The notes beneath the pieces were generated by a model. The model made no database searches and was not told the origin of the DNA. It saw only the letters and a list, made by a program, of their open reading frames with translations. From Pedobacter foliorum (GTDB lineage: Bacteria > Bacteroidota > Bacteroidia > Sphingobacteriales > Sphingobacteriaceae), in assembly GCF_013266735.1 (NCBI RefSeq), contig NZ_JABSNU010000002.1, forward strand, positions 248,001-312,000: a DNA stretch of 64,000 nucleotides, written 5' to 3'. The position numbers and the translations under genes were made by a program. How positions within the stretch are numbered: position 1 is the first letter of the stretch; each line of letters starts with the position of its first letter. Positions 25,554 to 34,631 of the stretch are shown piece by piece.

Positions 25554-27257
25554 ATGAGCAACTTAAATATTAAAGCAACAGCGCAAAATACATACGACGC
25601 TATTGTTGTAGGATCGGGGATTAGTGGTGGCTGGGCTGCAAAAGAGTTAACGGAAAAAGGGTTGAAAGTTTTACTTCTTGAAAGAGGCAGGAACATTGAA
25701 CACATTAAGGATTATACTACGGCGATGAAAAAGCCATGGGAGTTTGAGCATCGTGGCAAGATTACCGAAGCACAGAAAGAAACGCACCCGATTCAGAAAA
25801 GGGATTATCCTTATACAGAATTTAATGAAAGTTTTTGGGTAAATGATTTAGAGTGCCCTTACACTGAGGTTAAACGCTTTGATTGGTATCGCGGTTTTCA
25901 TGTAGGTGGAAAATCATTAATGTGGGGCAGACAAAGCTATCGCTTTAGCGATTTAAACTTTGAAGACAATTTGAAAGACGGGCATGGGGTTGATTGGCCG
26001 ATCCGTTATAAAGACCTTTCTCCATGGTATGATTACGTAGAGAAGTTTGTGGGTATTAGTGGGCAGGCAGAGAACTGGCCGGCATTGCCTGATGGACATT
26101 TTCTTCCTCCGATGGAGATGAATTGTGTAGAAAAGGAAGTTAAAAAACGCATTGAGGCTAAATGGAATAAATCCAGAATCATGACCATTGGTCGCACCGC
26201 CAATTTAACTGTTCCTCATGGAGGTAGAGGGTCTTGTCAGTATCGTAACCTTTGCAGTCGCGGTTGTCCTTTTGGGGCGTATTTCAGTACGCAATCCTCA
26301 ACACTTCCGGCTGCTGTAGCTACTGGTAATTTAACTTTACGTCCTTTTTCTTTGGTAAACAGTATCATTTATGATAAAGAAAGTCAAAAGGCGAAAGGTG
26401 TAGTGGTGATTGACTCTGAAACCAAGGAAACGACGGAGTATTACGCTAAAATCGTATTTGTGAATGGATCAACACTTGGAACAACATTCATTTTGTTAAA
26501 TTCTGTTTCCGATGAATTTCCTGACGGACTAGGTAATGGTAGCGGGCAGCTGGGGCACAACCTAATGGATCACCATTTCCGCTGCGGCGCTAAAGGGAAA
26601 GCTGAGGGCTTTGATGACAAGTATACTTATGGACGAAGGGCTAACGGAATTTACATTCCAAGATACCGAAATATGGGGAATGATAAACGGGATTATGTAA
26701 GAGGTTTTGGCTATCAGGGGGGAGGAAGTCGTGGTAATTGGCATGCAGATGTTGCTGAGATGGCTTTTGGTGCAGACTTTAAAGAGCAGATGACTACTCC
26801 AGGTGCATGGGAAATGGGATTGGGTGGATTTGGAGAGTCGCTGCCTTATTATGAAAACCGCGTTTATATAGATAAAAGTAAAAAGGATAAATGGGGGCAG
26901 CATGTGTTGGCTATTGATTGCGAGTTTAAAGATAATGAACGTAAAATGCGTGTTGATATGATGAATGATGCGGCTGAAATGTTAGAAGCAGCAGGACTAA
27001 AGGATGTTCAGACTTTTGACAATGGCTCAGCTCCGGGTATGGCAATCCATGAGATGGGAACTGCCAGAATGGGACATGATCCTAAGACCTCAGTACTTAA
27101 CAAGTGGAATCAGATGCACGAAGTGAAAAATGTTTTTGTAACTGATGGCTCGAGTATGGGATCTGCTGCATGTCAGAATCCTTCGTTGACTTATATGGCA
27201 TTAACCGCAAGAGCCTGCGATTTTGCAGTTAGCGAATTGAAGAAGGGAAATCTTTAA
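25554..27257 (+). CDS. GMC-family FAD-dependent sugar dehydrogenase, large subunit
   Basis: The 567-residue flavoprotein has the FAD motif AIVVGSGISGGWAAKEL (about 15-31), GGKSLMWGRQSYR, and the C-terminal catalytic part with AIHEMGTARMG and CQNPSLTYMAL, which supplies the His and Asn. Cysteines C228, C234 and C238 (C-x5-C-x3-C in SCQYRNLCSRGCPFG) fit the iron-sulfur ligation seen in FAD-glucose dehydrogenase alpha subunits. It probably oxidises a sugar or glycoside, often at C3 in this group, in the periplasm with the Tat-carried small subunit. No cytochrome subunit gene is adjacent, so the electron acceptor is unresolved. Confidence 0.92.
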   Translation: MSNLNIKATAQNTYDAIVVGSGISGGWAAKELTEKGLKVLLLERGRNIEHIKDYTTAMKKPWEFEHRGKITEAQKETHPIQKRDYPYTEFNESFWVNDLECPYTEVKRFDWYRGFHVGGKSLMWGRQSYRFSDLNFEDNLKDGHGVDWPIRYKDLSPWYDYVEKFVGISGQAENWPALPDGHFLPPMEMNCVEKEVKKRIEAKWNKSRIMTIGRTANLTVPHGGRGSCQYRNLCSRGCPFGAYFSTQSSTLPAAVATGNLTLRPFSLVNSIIYDKESQKAKGVVVIDSETKETTEYYAKIVFVNGSTLGTTFILLNSVSDEFPDGLGNGSGQLGHNLMDHHFRCGAKGKAEGFDDKYTYGRRANGIYIPRYRNMGNDKRDYVRGFGYQGGGSRGNWHADVAEMAFGADFKEQMTTPGAWEMGLGGFGESLPYYENRVYIDKSKKDKWGQHVLAIDCEFKDNERKMRVDMMNDAAEMLEAAGLKDVQTFDNGSAPGMAIHEMGTARMGHDPKTSVLNKWNQMHEVKNVFVTDGSSMGSAACQNPSLTYMALTARACDFAVSELKKGNL

Positions 27258-27379
27258 GGTCACAATTTCCGCTTCTTTGTTCAGTTTGTCTGTCTCCCGT
27301 AGGTTCTCCTTTAGGGCAGAGGATTAATTATTCAATTTTGGTAATAATTAAAACAATTACCATTAGTTAAATAAAAAAA

Positions 27380-27982
27380 ATGAAGAAGTTAATATTGATC
27401 TGCCTGGTTCTGCTATCTGTTAAAAGTTTTGGTCAAACCAAAAGTGAAGGTTTTGTTCAGGTTTTGTTAAATCGTTTGGAATTTGGCATAAAAGCTGGGG
27501 CCAATTACAGCGATTTTACTGATGCTAGTTTTGCTACTGACCCTTTAGTAGGCTTTCATGCAGGAGGTACAGTTGCTTTTAAACTAGGCAAAAACTTTTC
27601 AGTACAAGAAGATATTCTGTTCTCGGCAGTAGGAGCGAAAAGTAATAACAATGAATTTGGAAAGCAGGATATTAAGCTGTATTACGTTTCAGTGCCGGTG
27701 CTATTTAGGTACAAAACTAATTTTGGTCTGTATGCTGAAGCCGGTACTCAGGCCAGCTTTAAGGTAAAGGAAGATGTGGCAGGACTAGCAGGAGGTGACT
27801 TTGCCAAGAAACTGGATTTTGCTGCTACGGGAGGTATAGGATTTCAATCTAAAATGGGACTAGGTATAGGAGCAAGATATATTTATGGACTGTCTAAAGT
27901 GGGTAATTTTGATGCTTCCGGATCAAGGAACAACTTCAAAAATAACAATGCACAAGTTAGCCTGTTTTATACGTTTAAATAA
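27380..27982 (+). CDS. Outer-membrane beta-barrel protein (PorT-like)
   Basis: A signal peptide (1-19, ending SFGQ) is followed by a 180-residue barrel with alternating strands, starting FGIKAGANYSDFTDASF and ending VSLFYTFK. The glycine-rich periodicity (GFHAGGTVAFKLGKNFSVQ) is typical of the small porin-like outer membrane domain common in Bacteroidetes. The promoter-like gap from the GMC gene is 122 bases. A hairpin terminator follows. Function unknown; it may be an envelope-stress target of the LytS/LytTR pair next to it. Confidence 0.85.
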   Translation: MKKLILICLVLLSVKSFGQTKSEGFVQVLLNRLEFGIKAGANYSDFTDASFATDPLVGFHAGGTVAFKLGKNFSVQEDILFSAVGAKSNNNEFGKQDIKLYYVSVPVLFRYKTNFGLYAEAGTQASFKVKEDVAGLAGGDFAKKLDFAATGGIGFQSKMGLGIGARYIYGLSKVGNFDASGSRNNFKNNNAQVSLFYTFK

Positions 27983-28005
27983 ATACAGTATCATTCTACC
28001 AAAGC

Positions 28006-28036
28006 ATCCCGGTTGCGAAAAGTAGCCGGGATTTTA
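28006..28036 (+). terminator. Terminator after the OMP gene
   Basis: ATCCCGG and CCGGGAT arms with a 13-base loop and a TTTTA tail. Confidence 0.6.
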
Positions 28037-28052
28037 TTGTTACTTTTATCAT

Positions 28053-29063
28053 ATGCAAAACCAAATACCCTATAAGAGTTTAATGGTACTGAACTGCATT
28101 ATAGCCTTAATGTCGTCTGTTTTAGTTGCTGTTTTTCTAGTAGCCTCTACTCACGATATTTCGGGAGCGACACTCCGATTTGTGCAGACTTTTTTGTTTA
28201 TGGCAATTACAGGTTTTTGCAATTTGGGCCTGTTGCGTTTGTTTGGAGTCGAAAAGCCGAAATTTTACCTTTCTAGTTACTTGTGTGTGGTATTGGTGTG
28301 GGTTTTGGTAAAAACTTTATATTCGGTAGTAACAGGACAAAAATGGGAGGGAGAGGGGCCAAATCTTTACCAGTCTTACGCATTAGCAGTTCTTTCCATA
28401 TGGATTTTGAATACAATGATACTTGTGCTGCAGAACCTGGTTATTTTGCAGCAAAGAAAAACACAAACTGAAATTGAAAATTTACAGTTAAAAGCTAATA
28501 TGAGCGAAACGGCCAACTTGTTACTGAGGCAACAGATTCATCCCCATTTTTTGTTTAACGCATTGAATACAGTCAAATCACTTTATAAAAATGATTTTAA
28601 GCAAGGTGAAAATTATTTGGTACATCTAGCTAATTTTTTAAGGGTGTCAATCTCTAACCAAACTACTACAACTACTTTGATAAAAAACGAACTTGAGTTT
28701 TGTCTGGATTACTTGAAAATGCAAAGTATACGTTTTGGTACTGCAATGGAATATGCAATTGATATTTCTCAAGAGCATATCGAAAAGGGCTATCTGCCTT
28801 TTTTTTCCTTACAGCCACTGGTTGAAAATGCATTGAAGCATAACAGTCTGACAGAAGAGTCTCCGATATTGATTACAATTAAAGACGAAAATGGCTACCT
28901 ACTGGTGTCAAATAATTTACAACCGAGGAGTTATAAAGAGACGTCAACAGGGCAAGGCCTGCTAAATCTGGCTGAGCGTTATCGTTTGCTTGGTGAAGAT
29001 GCCATCATAATAAGTGCTGATAACTCTTTTTTTACAGTGAAAATAAAAATATTAGCGCTATGA
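28053..29063 (+). CDS. LytS-type sensor histidine kinase
   Basis: At 336 residues it has four to five hydrophobic helices (about 10-145), a short coiled linker (QRKTQTEIENLQLKANMSE) and the His_kinase domain with phospho-acceptor His in LLRQQIHPHFLFNALN (about residue 172). The ATPase part has the N-box (SLQPLVENALKHNS) and a degenerate G region (GQGLLNLAERYRLL). The stop overlaps the next ATG by four bases. With the LytTR protein it forms a two-component system; the signal is unknown. Confidence 0.93.
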   Translation: MQNQIPYKSLMVLNCIIALMSSVLVAVFLVASTHDISGATLRFVQTFLFMAITGFCNLGLLRLFGVEKPKFYLSSYLCVVLVWVLVKTLYSVVTGQKWEGEGPNLYQSYALAVLSIWILNTMILVLQNLVILQQRKTQTEIENLQLKANMSETANLLLRQQIHPHFLFNALNTVKSLYKNDFKQGENYLVHLANFLRVSISNQTTTTTLIKNELEFCLDYLKMQSIRFGTAMEYAIDISQEHIEKGYLPFFSLQPLVENALKHNSLTEESPILITIKDENGYLLVSNNLQPRSYKETSTGQGLLNLAERYRLLGEDAIIISADNSFFTVKIKILAL

Positions 29064-29824
29064 AGGTAGTATTAATAGAAGACGAAAGGCTTACTGCCGA
29101 AGACCTGAAACAGACTATAATGCTTGTCAATCCTGCGGTGGAGATTGTGGCCGTCTTAAAGTCTGTAAAGGAAGGTAAAGCCTGGTTTAAATCAAATACC
29201 AAGCCTGACCTAATCTTTAGTGATATTCAGTTGGGAGACGGTTTAAGTTTCGAGATTTTGAGTAATCTCCACGTTCCTGTTATATTTTGTACCGCTTATG
29301 ACGAATACGCCCTAAATGCATTTAAAGTTAATGGTATTGATTATCTACTTAAGCCTTTTACCGAAGAGTCAGTTGGTGCGGCATTGCAAAAATTCAAGAA
29401 TCTTACACAAGTTAAACAAGATGGAATCATACAGCAGTATGAATCGGTTAGGCGCTTGTTCTCAGATCTCAAAACTTCAACTACTAAGGCCTTACTCATA
29501 CATTTTAAGGATACAATCATCCCTGTTAGCATCGGAAATATTGCTTTGTTCCACCTGGAAAATGAGGTTGTTCATTTGCTTACATTTGATAAATTAACTT
29601 ATTATCCAGGTAAAAGTTTGGAAGAACTGGAAGATATTGTAGGGAGCGAATTCTTTAGGGTAAATCGTCAATACCTGGTCAACAGGAAAGCAGTTGTTAA
29701 TGCATCCAGTTTGCTTTCTCGTAAATTATCTTTGAGCGTTTCAGTAGTAGTAAAGGAGAGTATTACGATTAGTAAAGAAAGAGCCCCTCTTTTTCTTAAA
29801 TGGTTGTCTGGTAGGGGTGGTTAG
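29060..29824 (+). CDS. LytTR-family response regulator
   Basis: The 254-residue protein has a receiver domain (1-120) with acidic E7/D8, phospho-acceptor Asp55 in LIFSDIQLGDG and the switch Lys in DYLLKPF. A LytTR DNA-binding domain follows (about 155-250, IALFHLENEVVHLLTFDKL, then FRVNRQYLVNRKAV). It is coupled to the LytS gene by an ATGA overlap. No target operator is recognised nearby. Confidence 0.94.
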   Translation: MKVVLIEDERLTAEDLKQTIMLVNPAVEIVAVLKSVKEGKAWFKSNTKPDLIFSDIQLGDGLSFEILSNLHVPVIFCTAYDEYALNAFKVNGIDYLLKPFTEESVGAALQKFKNLTQVKQDGIIQQYESVRRLFSDLKTSTTKALLIHFKDTIIPVSIGNIALFHLENEVVHLLTFDKLTYYPGKSLEELEDIVGSEFFRVNRQYLVNRKAVVNASSLLSRKLSLSVSVVVKESITISKERAPLFLKWLSGRGG

Positions 29825-29931
29825 TTTTTAAGTAAATAAACTGCCGTAAATTCAGATGATTCTCTGATAGTGCTTCATAAGAAAATAGCTATCTTTAATA
29901 GAAAAAGTAAGTTTAAATAACTACAATCATT

Positions 29932-31371
29932 ATGAGTGTAAAGAAATCGCCTGGAGTATATATTGCAGAAAAGAATGTGTTTCCTAATTCTATAGTAGCA
30001 GTTTCTACAGCAGTGCCAGCCTTTATTGGTTACACAGAAAAAGCCATAAATGGAACCACGTCTCTATCGAATACACCATTTAGGATAAGTACACTTTTGG
30101 AATTTGAAACATATTTTGGGGAAGCGCCTAAAACGGTGTTTAGCTTTACTGAGTCAGAGGATTGTAGTGTTGCACGTACCGATAGGTTTAACTTGTATTA
30201 CAACCTTAAGCTTTTCTTTGCAAATGGAGGCGGTACTGGTACCTGCTATATCGTATCTGTCGGAAGCTACTCCGATGATTTAAATGGCGATAAACTTATT
30301 GGTGGAATTGATGCGCTTTTAGAAGAGCAAGAACCTACAATGATAGTTATTCCTGAAGCTGTTTGCCTGCAAGACGCTCAAAGTTGCTATGAAATACAAA
30401 AGGCAGCTTTAAAGCATTGCGGAAGTACTCAAAGTAGAGTAGCTATACTGGATATTTACGACGGTTACAAAGATCGAATAGATCCTTCGGGAGATGTAAT
30501 TGCCAAGTTCAGGGAGCAGATAGGAACAGAATTTCTCAACTATGGGGCTGCCTATTATCCCTGGCTTAATACCTCGGTGGTTGGCAAAGAGGAAATATCT
30601 TTTGCCAATATCTCAAATGAGGATGTTGAGAAATTCAAAGCTGTTCTTAAATTGCGCGACCCTAATCTTGCAAATTACATCGACGTAATAGGTACGGATA
30701 CAGATAAAATAGTACTGGATACTGCTCACAAGGAGTTGTATAAACAAAGTGCGTTTTATTCGTTAATCATTAAAGAAATGCAAAGGCAGATTAATCTTTT
30801 GCCTCCTTCAGCGGCTATGGCGGGTGTTTATAGTATGGTGGATATTACAGGAGGAGTATGGGAAGCTCCTGCAAATGTTGGATTGGTAGATGTGATTAGC
30901 ACTGCAGTTAATATATCTTCTGAAGATCAGGAAGATCTCAATATTCCACTTGATGGTAAAGCTGTAAATGCAATCCGATATTTTACAGGGAGAGGCATTT
31001 TAGTATGGGGAGCGCGTACGCTTGAGGGGAACTCATCTGATTGGAGATACATCAGTACGCGTCGTACTATGATCATGATAGAGCAATCTATTAAAAATGT
31101 AGCACGAGCATATGTATTTGAGCCTAATGTCTCCAGTACATGGATAACTTTAAGTAGTATAATAAATAATTTTTTTTTAAATGTATGGAAACAAGGAGGT
31201 TTAGCTGGAGCTAAACCTGAACAAGCGTTTTTCGTGAAAATTGGGTTAGGCGTGACTATGACGCCACAAGATATATTGGATGGCAAAATAATCATAACTG
31301 TAGGGGTAGCAATTATGCGGCCGGCAGAATTCACTATAATTTCGTTTCAGCAGCAAATGCAACAAAGCTAA
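29932..31371 (+). CDS. Orphan contractile tail-sheath protein
   Basis: This 479-residue protein matches tail-sheath proteins of extracellular contractile injection systems and related phage tails. The N-terminus reads SPGVYIAEKNVFPNSIVAVS then TAVPAFIGYTEKA. The C-terminus has YVFEPNVSSTWITL, NVWKQGGLAGAKPEQAFFVK and TMTPQDILDGKIIITVGVA, then RPAEF, all diagnostic. The length is normal and no stop or shift is seen. No tube, spike, baseplate, cap or effector gene lies nearby; neighbours are a two-component system and an NTF2-like protein. The only other injection-system-like gene is the AAA ATPase at 33205. Its role in isolation is unknown. Confidence 0.9.
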   Translation: MSVKKSPGVYIAEKNVFPNSIVAVSTAVPAFIGYTEKAINGTTSLSNTPFRISTLLEFETYFGEAPKTVFSFTESEDCSVARTDRFNLYYNLKLFFANGGGTGTCYIVSVGSYSDDLNGDKLIGGIDALLEEQEPTMIVIPEAVCLQDAQSCYEIQKAALKHCGSTQSRVAILDIYDGYKDRIDPSGDVIAKFREQIGTEFLNYGAAYYPWLNTSVVGKEEISFANISNEDVEKFKAVLKLRDPNLANYIDVIGTDTDKIVLDTAHKELYKQSAFYSLIIKEMQRQINLLPPSAAMAGVYSMVDITGGVWEAPANVGLVDVISTAVNISSEDQEDLNIPLDGKAVNAIRYFTGRGILVWGARTLEGNSSDWRYISTRRTMIMIEQSIKNVARAYVFEPNVSSTWITLSSIINNFFLNVWKQGGLAGAKPEQAFFVKIGLGVTMTPQDILDGKIIITVGVAIMRPAEFTIISFQQQMQQS

Positions 31372-31441
31372 CTTTGCTTGTATTTAAGCGAATATCGCGT
31401 ATATTTATGGCTCAAGTCCAATTTTATACAACTCATTAAAC

Positions 31442-31873
31442 GTGAAAAACCTAATCTTAATCGCATTACTCTCTTTTTCTACAGTTGCTTTAGCTCAAAC
31501 AAAATCAAATACTAATTCTGAAGTAAAAAGTATAGAATCTCTAGGCATAGCTTTGGTAGATGAACAACTTGCTGCATACAATACGAGGGATTTAGAAGCT
31601 TTTTTAAGTACGTATAGTGATGATATCAAAATCTATAGCTTTCCGAATAAGCTGTCTGGAGAAGGTAAGGATTATATGACTAAAGTTTATGGGAAATTCT
31701 TTAAGGAAACTCCAAATTTACACTGTGAAATTGTAAACAGAACAGTTCTTGGTAATACGATTATTGATCATGAAAAAGTAACTGGATTAACGGGAGGTGC
31801 TTCAATGGAAGCTATAGCTATCTACAAGTTAAAAGACAACAAAATAAGCGAGGTATACTTTATAAGTAAGTAA
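31442..31873 (+). CDS. Secreted NTF2/SnoaL-like protein
   Basis: A GTG start and signal peptide (NLILIALLSFSTVALAQ) lead into a 125-residue NTF2-like domain: ALVDEQLAAYNTRDLEAFLS, then YSDDIKIYSFPNKLSGEG, closing with EAIAIYKLKDNKISEVYFI. SnoaL-like folds bind small ligands or act as steroid-type isomerases; nothing here fixes the activity. It lies 70 bases after the sheath gene on the same strand. Start codon choice is limited to the GTG at 31442. Confidence 0.8.
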   Translation: MKNLILIALLSFSTVALAQTKSNTNSEVKSIESLGIALVDEQLAAYNTRDLEAFLSTYSDDIKIYSFPNKLSGEGKDYMTKVYGKFFKETPNLHCEIVNRTVLGNTIIDHEKVTGLTGGASMEAIAIYKLKDNKISEVYFISK

Positions 31874-31893
31874 TTCAATTCATGTTGTTTAAC

Positions 31894-32598
31894 CTAATCT
31901 TTTACATTAGTTTTTATCCCCATAATTAAAAGCCACAAACATATTCCTATTTCGCCTATACTTGCTGGTAAGGTTACATATTTGGCATAACCAAATTCAC
32001 CGTAATTAGGTAAAGCGGTTCGTCCCAATACATTTATGAGGTAGCCAAAACATCCAAGCATAAGGAAAACACCTAAAATTTTAGGGAGAGTTTTAGAATG
32101 ATAAACCAAATACCCAAAGGGGAATAACCAGAGTCCCCAAAAAATCTGAACGATTAATAACCCGCTATCATAGCTCTCAAGAGAAAATAAAACACGCGAT
32201 TGGAGTTGTTGCTGGCTTAAATCTTTAAGATAATCAGCACCACTGATGATTGAAAGTACATCAAATTTATGTTGCAGGTTGAGCAATGAAATAGGGACGC
32301 TAATCAAAGCGAAAATGACCATTAATTTAGCGTAATTCTCATCGACATGTCGTAACAGCCTGTATAACACAATTGGCAATAATGTAAAGGCTAGATAACA
32401 GATCATACTGCTAGCAATTCCCATTCGGTATAGTTGTTGGGATGAGGTGATATGTTGAAGTGTCTTTGCAGCATCATTCCAAAAAATCAGTTGAGAAGGG
32501 ACATAGGCAAGACTGAACATACCCGTGAGTACTACTACCAAATAAATAGCTCCGGCTATTCGTGCGGTTTTTTTGTTTGCATCTATCTTTGGATTCAT
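31894..32598 (-). CDS. DUF4386 family membrane protein
   Basis: The 234 residues contain six or so hydrophobic helices. The family opening is ARIAGAIYLVVVLTGMFSLA and the family middle is IVQIFWGLWLFPFGYLVY. The N-terminus NPKIDANKKTAR is cytoplasmic. DUF4386 proteins have no known biochemical function. It follows the DUF6326 gene (10-base gap) on the same strand, and the two probably share a transcript. Confidence 0.85.
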   Translation of the reverse strand: MNPKIDANKKTARIAGAIYLVVVLTGMFSLAYVPSQLIFWNDAAKTLQHITSSQQLYRMGIASSMICYLAFTLLPIVLYRLLRHVDENYAKLMVIFALISVPISLLNLQHKFDVLSIISGADYLKDLSQQQLQSRVLFSLESYDSGLLIVQIFWGLWLFPFGYLVYHSKTLPKILGVFLMLGCFGYLINVLGRTALPNYGEFGYAKYVTLPASIGEIGICLWLLIMGIKTNVKD

Positions 32599-32607
32599 GG
32601 TATTTGG

Positions 32608-33054
32608 TTAGTTAGTGGTCGTTTGTTTAGGCCATTTCCAGGCATAGCAAATAATTAAGCTGGTTAAGATAATTTCTATAAGTGCTAAGTAACTGTAGAA
32701 AATCATCCATTTGCTAGTTGTGGTAAACAATATCAGAATCATAATCAAGGTAAAAAGACTTCCAATCCCAATATTTGCCGAACGATTTATGCTCGGCTTT
32801 AACACCAGGGAAAGAAAGATCATTAAACTTGGTATGGTCATTAACATAGCAAAAGCCAACAAAGAATATGGCGTTGTTGTGCCTACGCCCGAATGCCCAT
32901 CAATTAATTTCTGTATGCGGTCTGGAACAAACAGAGAGAAAAAATCGCCATAAACGTAACAGAACATTACTGAGGCCCATAAGGCTGAGAGTTTAATTTT
33001 TACACCTACAGGGAGATTCTCCAGATGGATGTTTTTTGAGCGATTTGAAGCCAT
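32608..33054 (-). CDS. DUF6326-like four-helix membrane protein
   Basis: At 148 residues it has four predicted membrane helices. After a basic start comes LSALWASVMFCYVYGDFFSL and FVPDRIQKLIDGHSG, the pattern of the DUF6326 group, followed by SLMIFLSLVLKP. Function is unknown. It is the first gene of a two-gene unit with DUF4386. Confidence 0.75.
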   Translation of the reverse strand: MASNRSKNIHLENLPVGVKIKLSALWASVMFCYVYGDFFSLFVPDRIQKLIDGHSGVGTTTPYSLLAFAMLMTIPSLMIFLSLVLKPSINRSANIGIGSLFTLIMILILFTTTSKWMIFYSYLALIEIILTSLIICYAWKWPKQTTTN

Positions 33055-33204
33055 GTTATACAGTTTAACTCGATTAGAGATATAAGTATTTAATTGCTTT
33101 TCAACTTAACCTCAAAGTAAACTAGGTTTGTATTTAGTTAAGTTGTTAAAATACAGATGTTTGGTTTGTCTTCGTTTAGATGCTCAGGGCTTAAGTTAGT
33201 TACA

Positions 33205-34551
33205 CTATTTTACTGTTTTTTCAAGTTCACGTTTTATGCTTTCTATAATGTCTTTGTTTAGTAATGTGTTACTGTCTCTTTTTATAGTTTTTAGCGCAGC
33301 GTTACGAACAATGTTTATGATGTTTCCTCCGGTAACCTCATACTTATTTGCAATCTCATTTACATCGAGAGTATCTTCAAGAACCATTTTGTCAGAGAAA
33401 GCCAGTTTCCATAATTTTACTCGTTGTTCTGCATCTGGTTTTGGAAAAGGAATTATAGCCTGAAATTTGTGGTTACATGTATTGTCAATATCGGGCTTAA
33501 GATTCGTTGCCAGGATGATAACCCCAGGGAAATCTTCTATGCGTTGTAGTAAATAAGATATTTCCTGGTTGGCATATTTATCATGAGCATCACGAACTTC
33601 TGTGCGTTTACCAAATAATGCATCAGCCTCATCAAAAAATAAGATCCAGTTCTTGTTTTCGGCTTGCTCAAAAACACGGGCCAGATTTTTTTCAGTTTCT
33701 CCAATATATTTGGAAACTACCATTGAAAGATCAACCCTATAAACATCTAGTCCGCTGCTTTTTCCCAGTAAGCTAGCGGTTAGCGTTTTTCCTGTTCCCG
33801 ATGGGCCATAGAACAATACCCTGTAACCGGGTTTTATAACTCGCTTCATGTTCCAGTCATTCAGCAACGTATCACCATGCCGAATCCAGTCTTGAATTCC
33901 TTCTACCTCTCTTTTGGTATGGTCATTAAGTACTAAATCAGCCCATTCAAGATTTGTTTGAATGCGCTTGGCTGGAAAGTCTGGTCCAAAATCTGGCTGC
34001 AGAGCTACTCCATTTGTAAAATGACTCAGATACTCAGGAGTGATTTGAAGTAAACGATTTAGAAGTGGCTCTTCTGAACGTACTGCCACCAGTTTTATAA
34101 TATTGTATTTTAGAAGAGGATTAGTTTGGCTGAGCAGTTGCATCACCGAGAAACGTATTTGAAGATCGTTAGCCGCTAATATAAATAAGGCGGTTTCTTC
34201 TGTAGGTAAAAACCTATTGGAATTTTGACTTACTATGCCTCCAAATTCTGTGAAAGGACGATCGGAAGCACTGTTTTTAACAAGAAAAACATCCAGTAAA
34301 TTTGGTGTGATATGAGGTGCTAAGGCTAGGGCAAGTACGATTCTCTCTGCAATACTCAGTTTGTAATAGTTTACAGTTTGCGCGTAAATAGAATCTTCAT
34401 CCTTTAATAAAGGAGGTGTGATTTCTGTAATAGACTGATAGGAGCAGGGGCTGCCAAAATAGAGCAACATACGTGTTTCTATAACTGTTGCAAGCCATTG
34501 CATTTCTGCTTTGAGGCTTAATGCATTCTGTTGCGTTAGGTTTAAATCCAT
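33205..34551 (-). CDS. AAA+ ATPase of the eCIS-associated (Pvc15-like) type, arginine fingers missing
   Basis: This 448-residue protein has an N-terminal helical region of about 220 residues (AEMQWLATVIETRMLLYFGS), as in the ATPases encoded with extracellular contractile injection systems. A AAA+ domain follows with Walker A GPSGTGKT (Lys255), pore-loop-like VSKYIGETEKNL and Walker B ILFFDEADALFG. Where relatives read D-x-AF-x-RRF, this one reads IDNTCNHKFQ (about 352-361), so both finger arginines appear lost although Walker motifs remain. It lies 1.8 kb from the sheath gene but on the other strand. It may be a partly inactive remodelling ATPase. Confidence 0.85.
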   Translation of the reverse strand: MDLNLTQQNALSLKAEMQWLATVIETRMLLYFGSPCSYQSITEITPPLLKDEDSIYAQTVNYYKLSIAERIVLALALAPHITPNLLDVFLVKNSASDRPFTEFGGIVSQNSNRFLPTEETALFILAANDLQIRFSVMQLLSQTNPLLKYNIIKLVAVRSEEPLLNRLLQITPEYLSHFTNGVALQPDFGPDFPAKRIQTNLEWADLVLNDHTKREVEGIQDWIRHGDTLLNDWNMKRVIKPGYRVLFYGPSGTGKTLTASLLGKSSGLDVYRVDLSMVVSKYIGETEKNLARVFEQAENKNWILFFDEADALFGKRTEVRDAHDKYANQEISYLLQRIEDFPGVIILATNLKPDIDNTCNHKFQAIIPFPKPDAEQRVKLWKLAFSDKMVLEDTLDVNEIANKYEVTGGNIINIVRNAALKTIKRDSNTLLNKDIIESIKRELEKTVK

Positions 34552-34631
34552 TCTGTCGCCATTTTAAATAGGGAATGATAATTCTAAATATAGCTATTTA
34601 GAATTTTTGTATTGTTCTAATACGGAAATCT

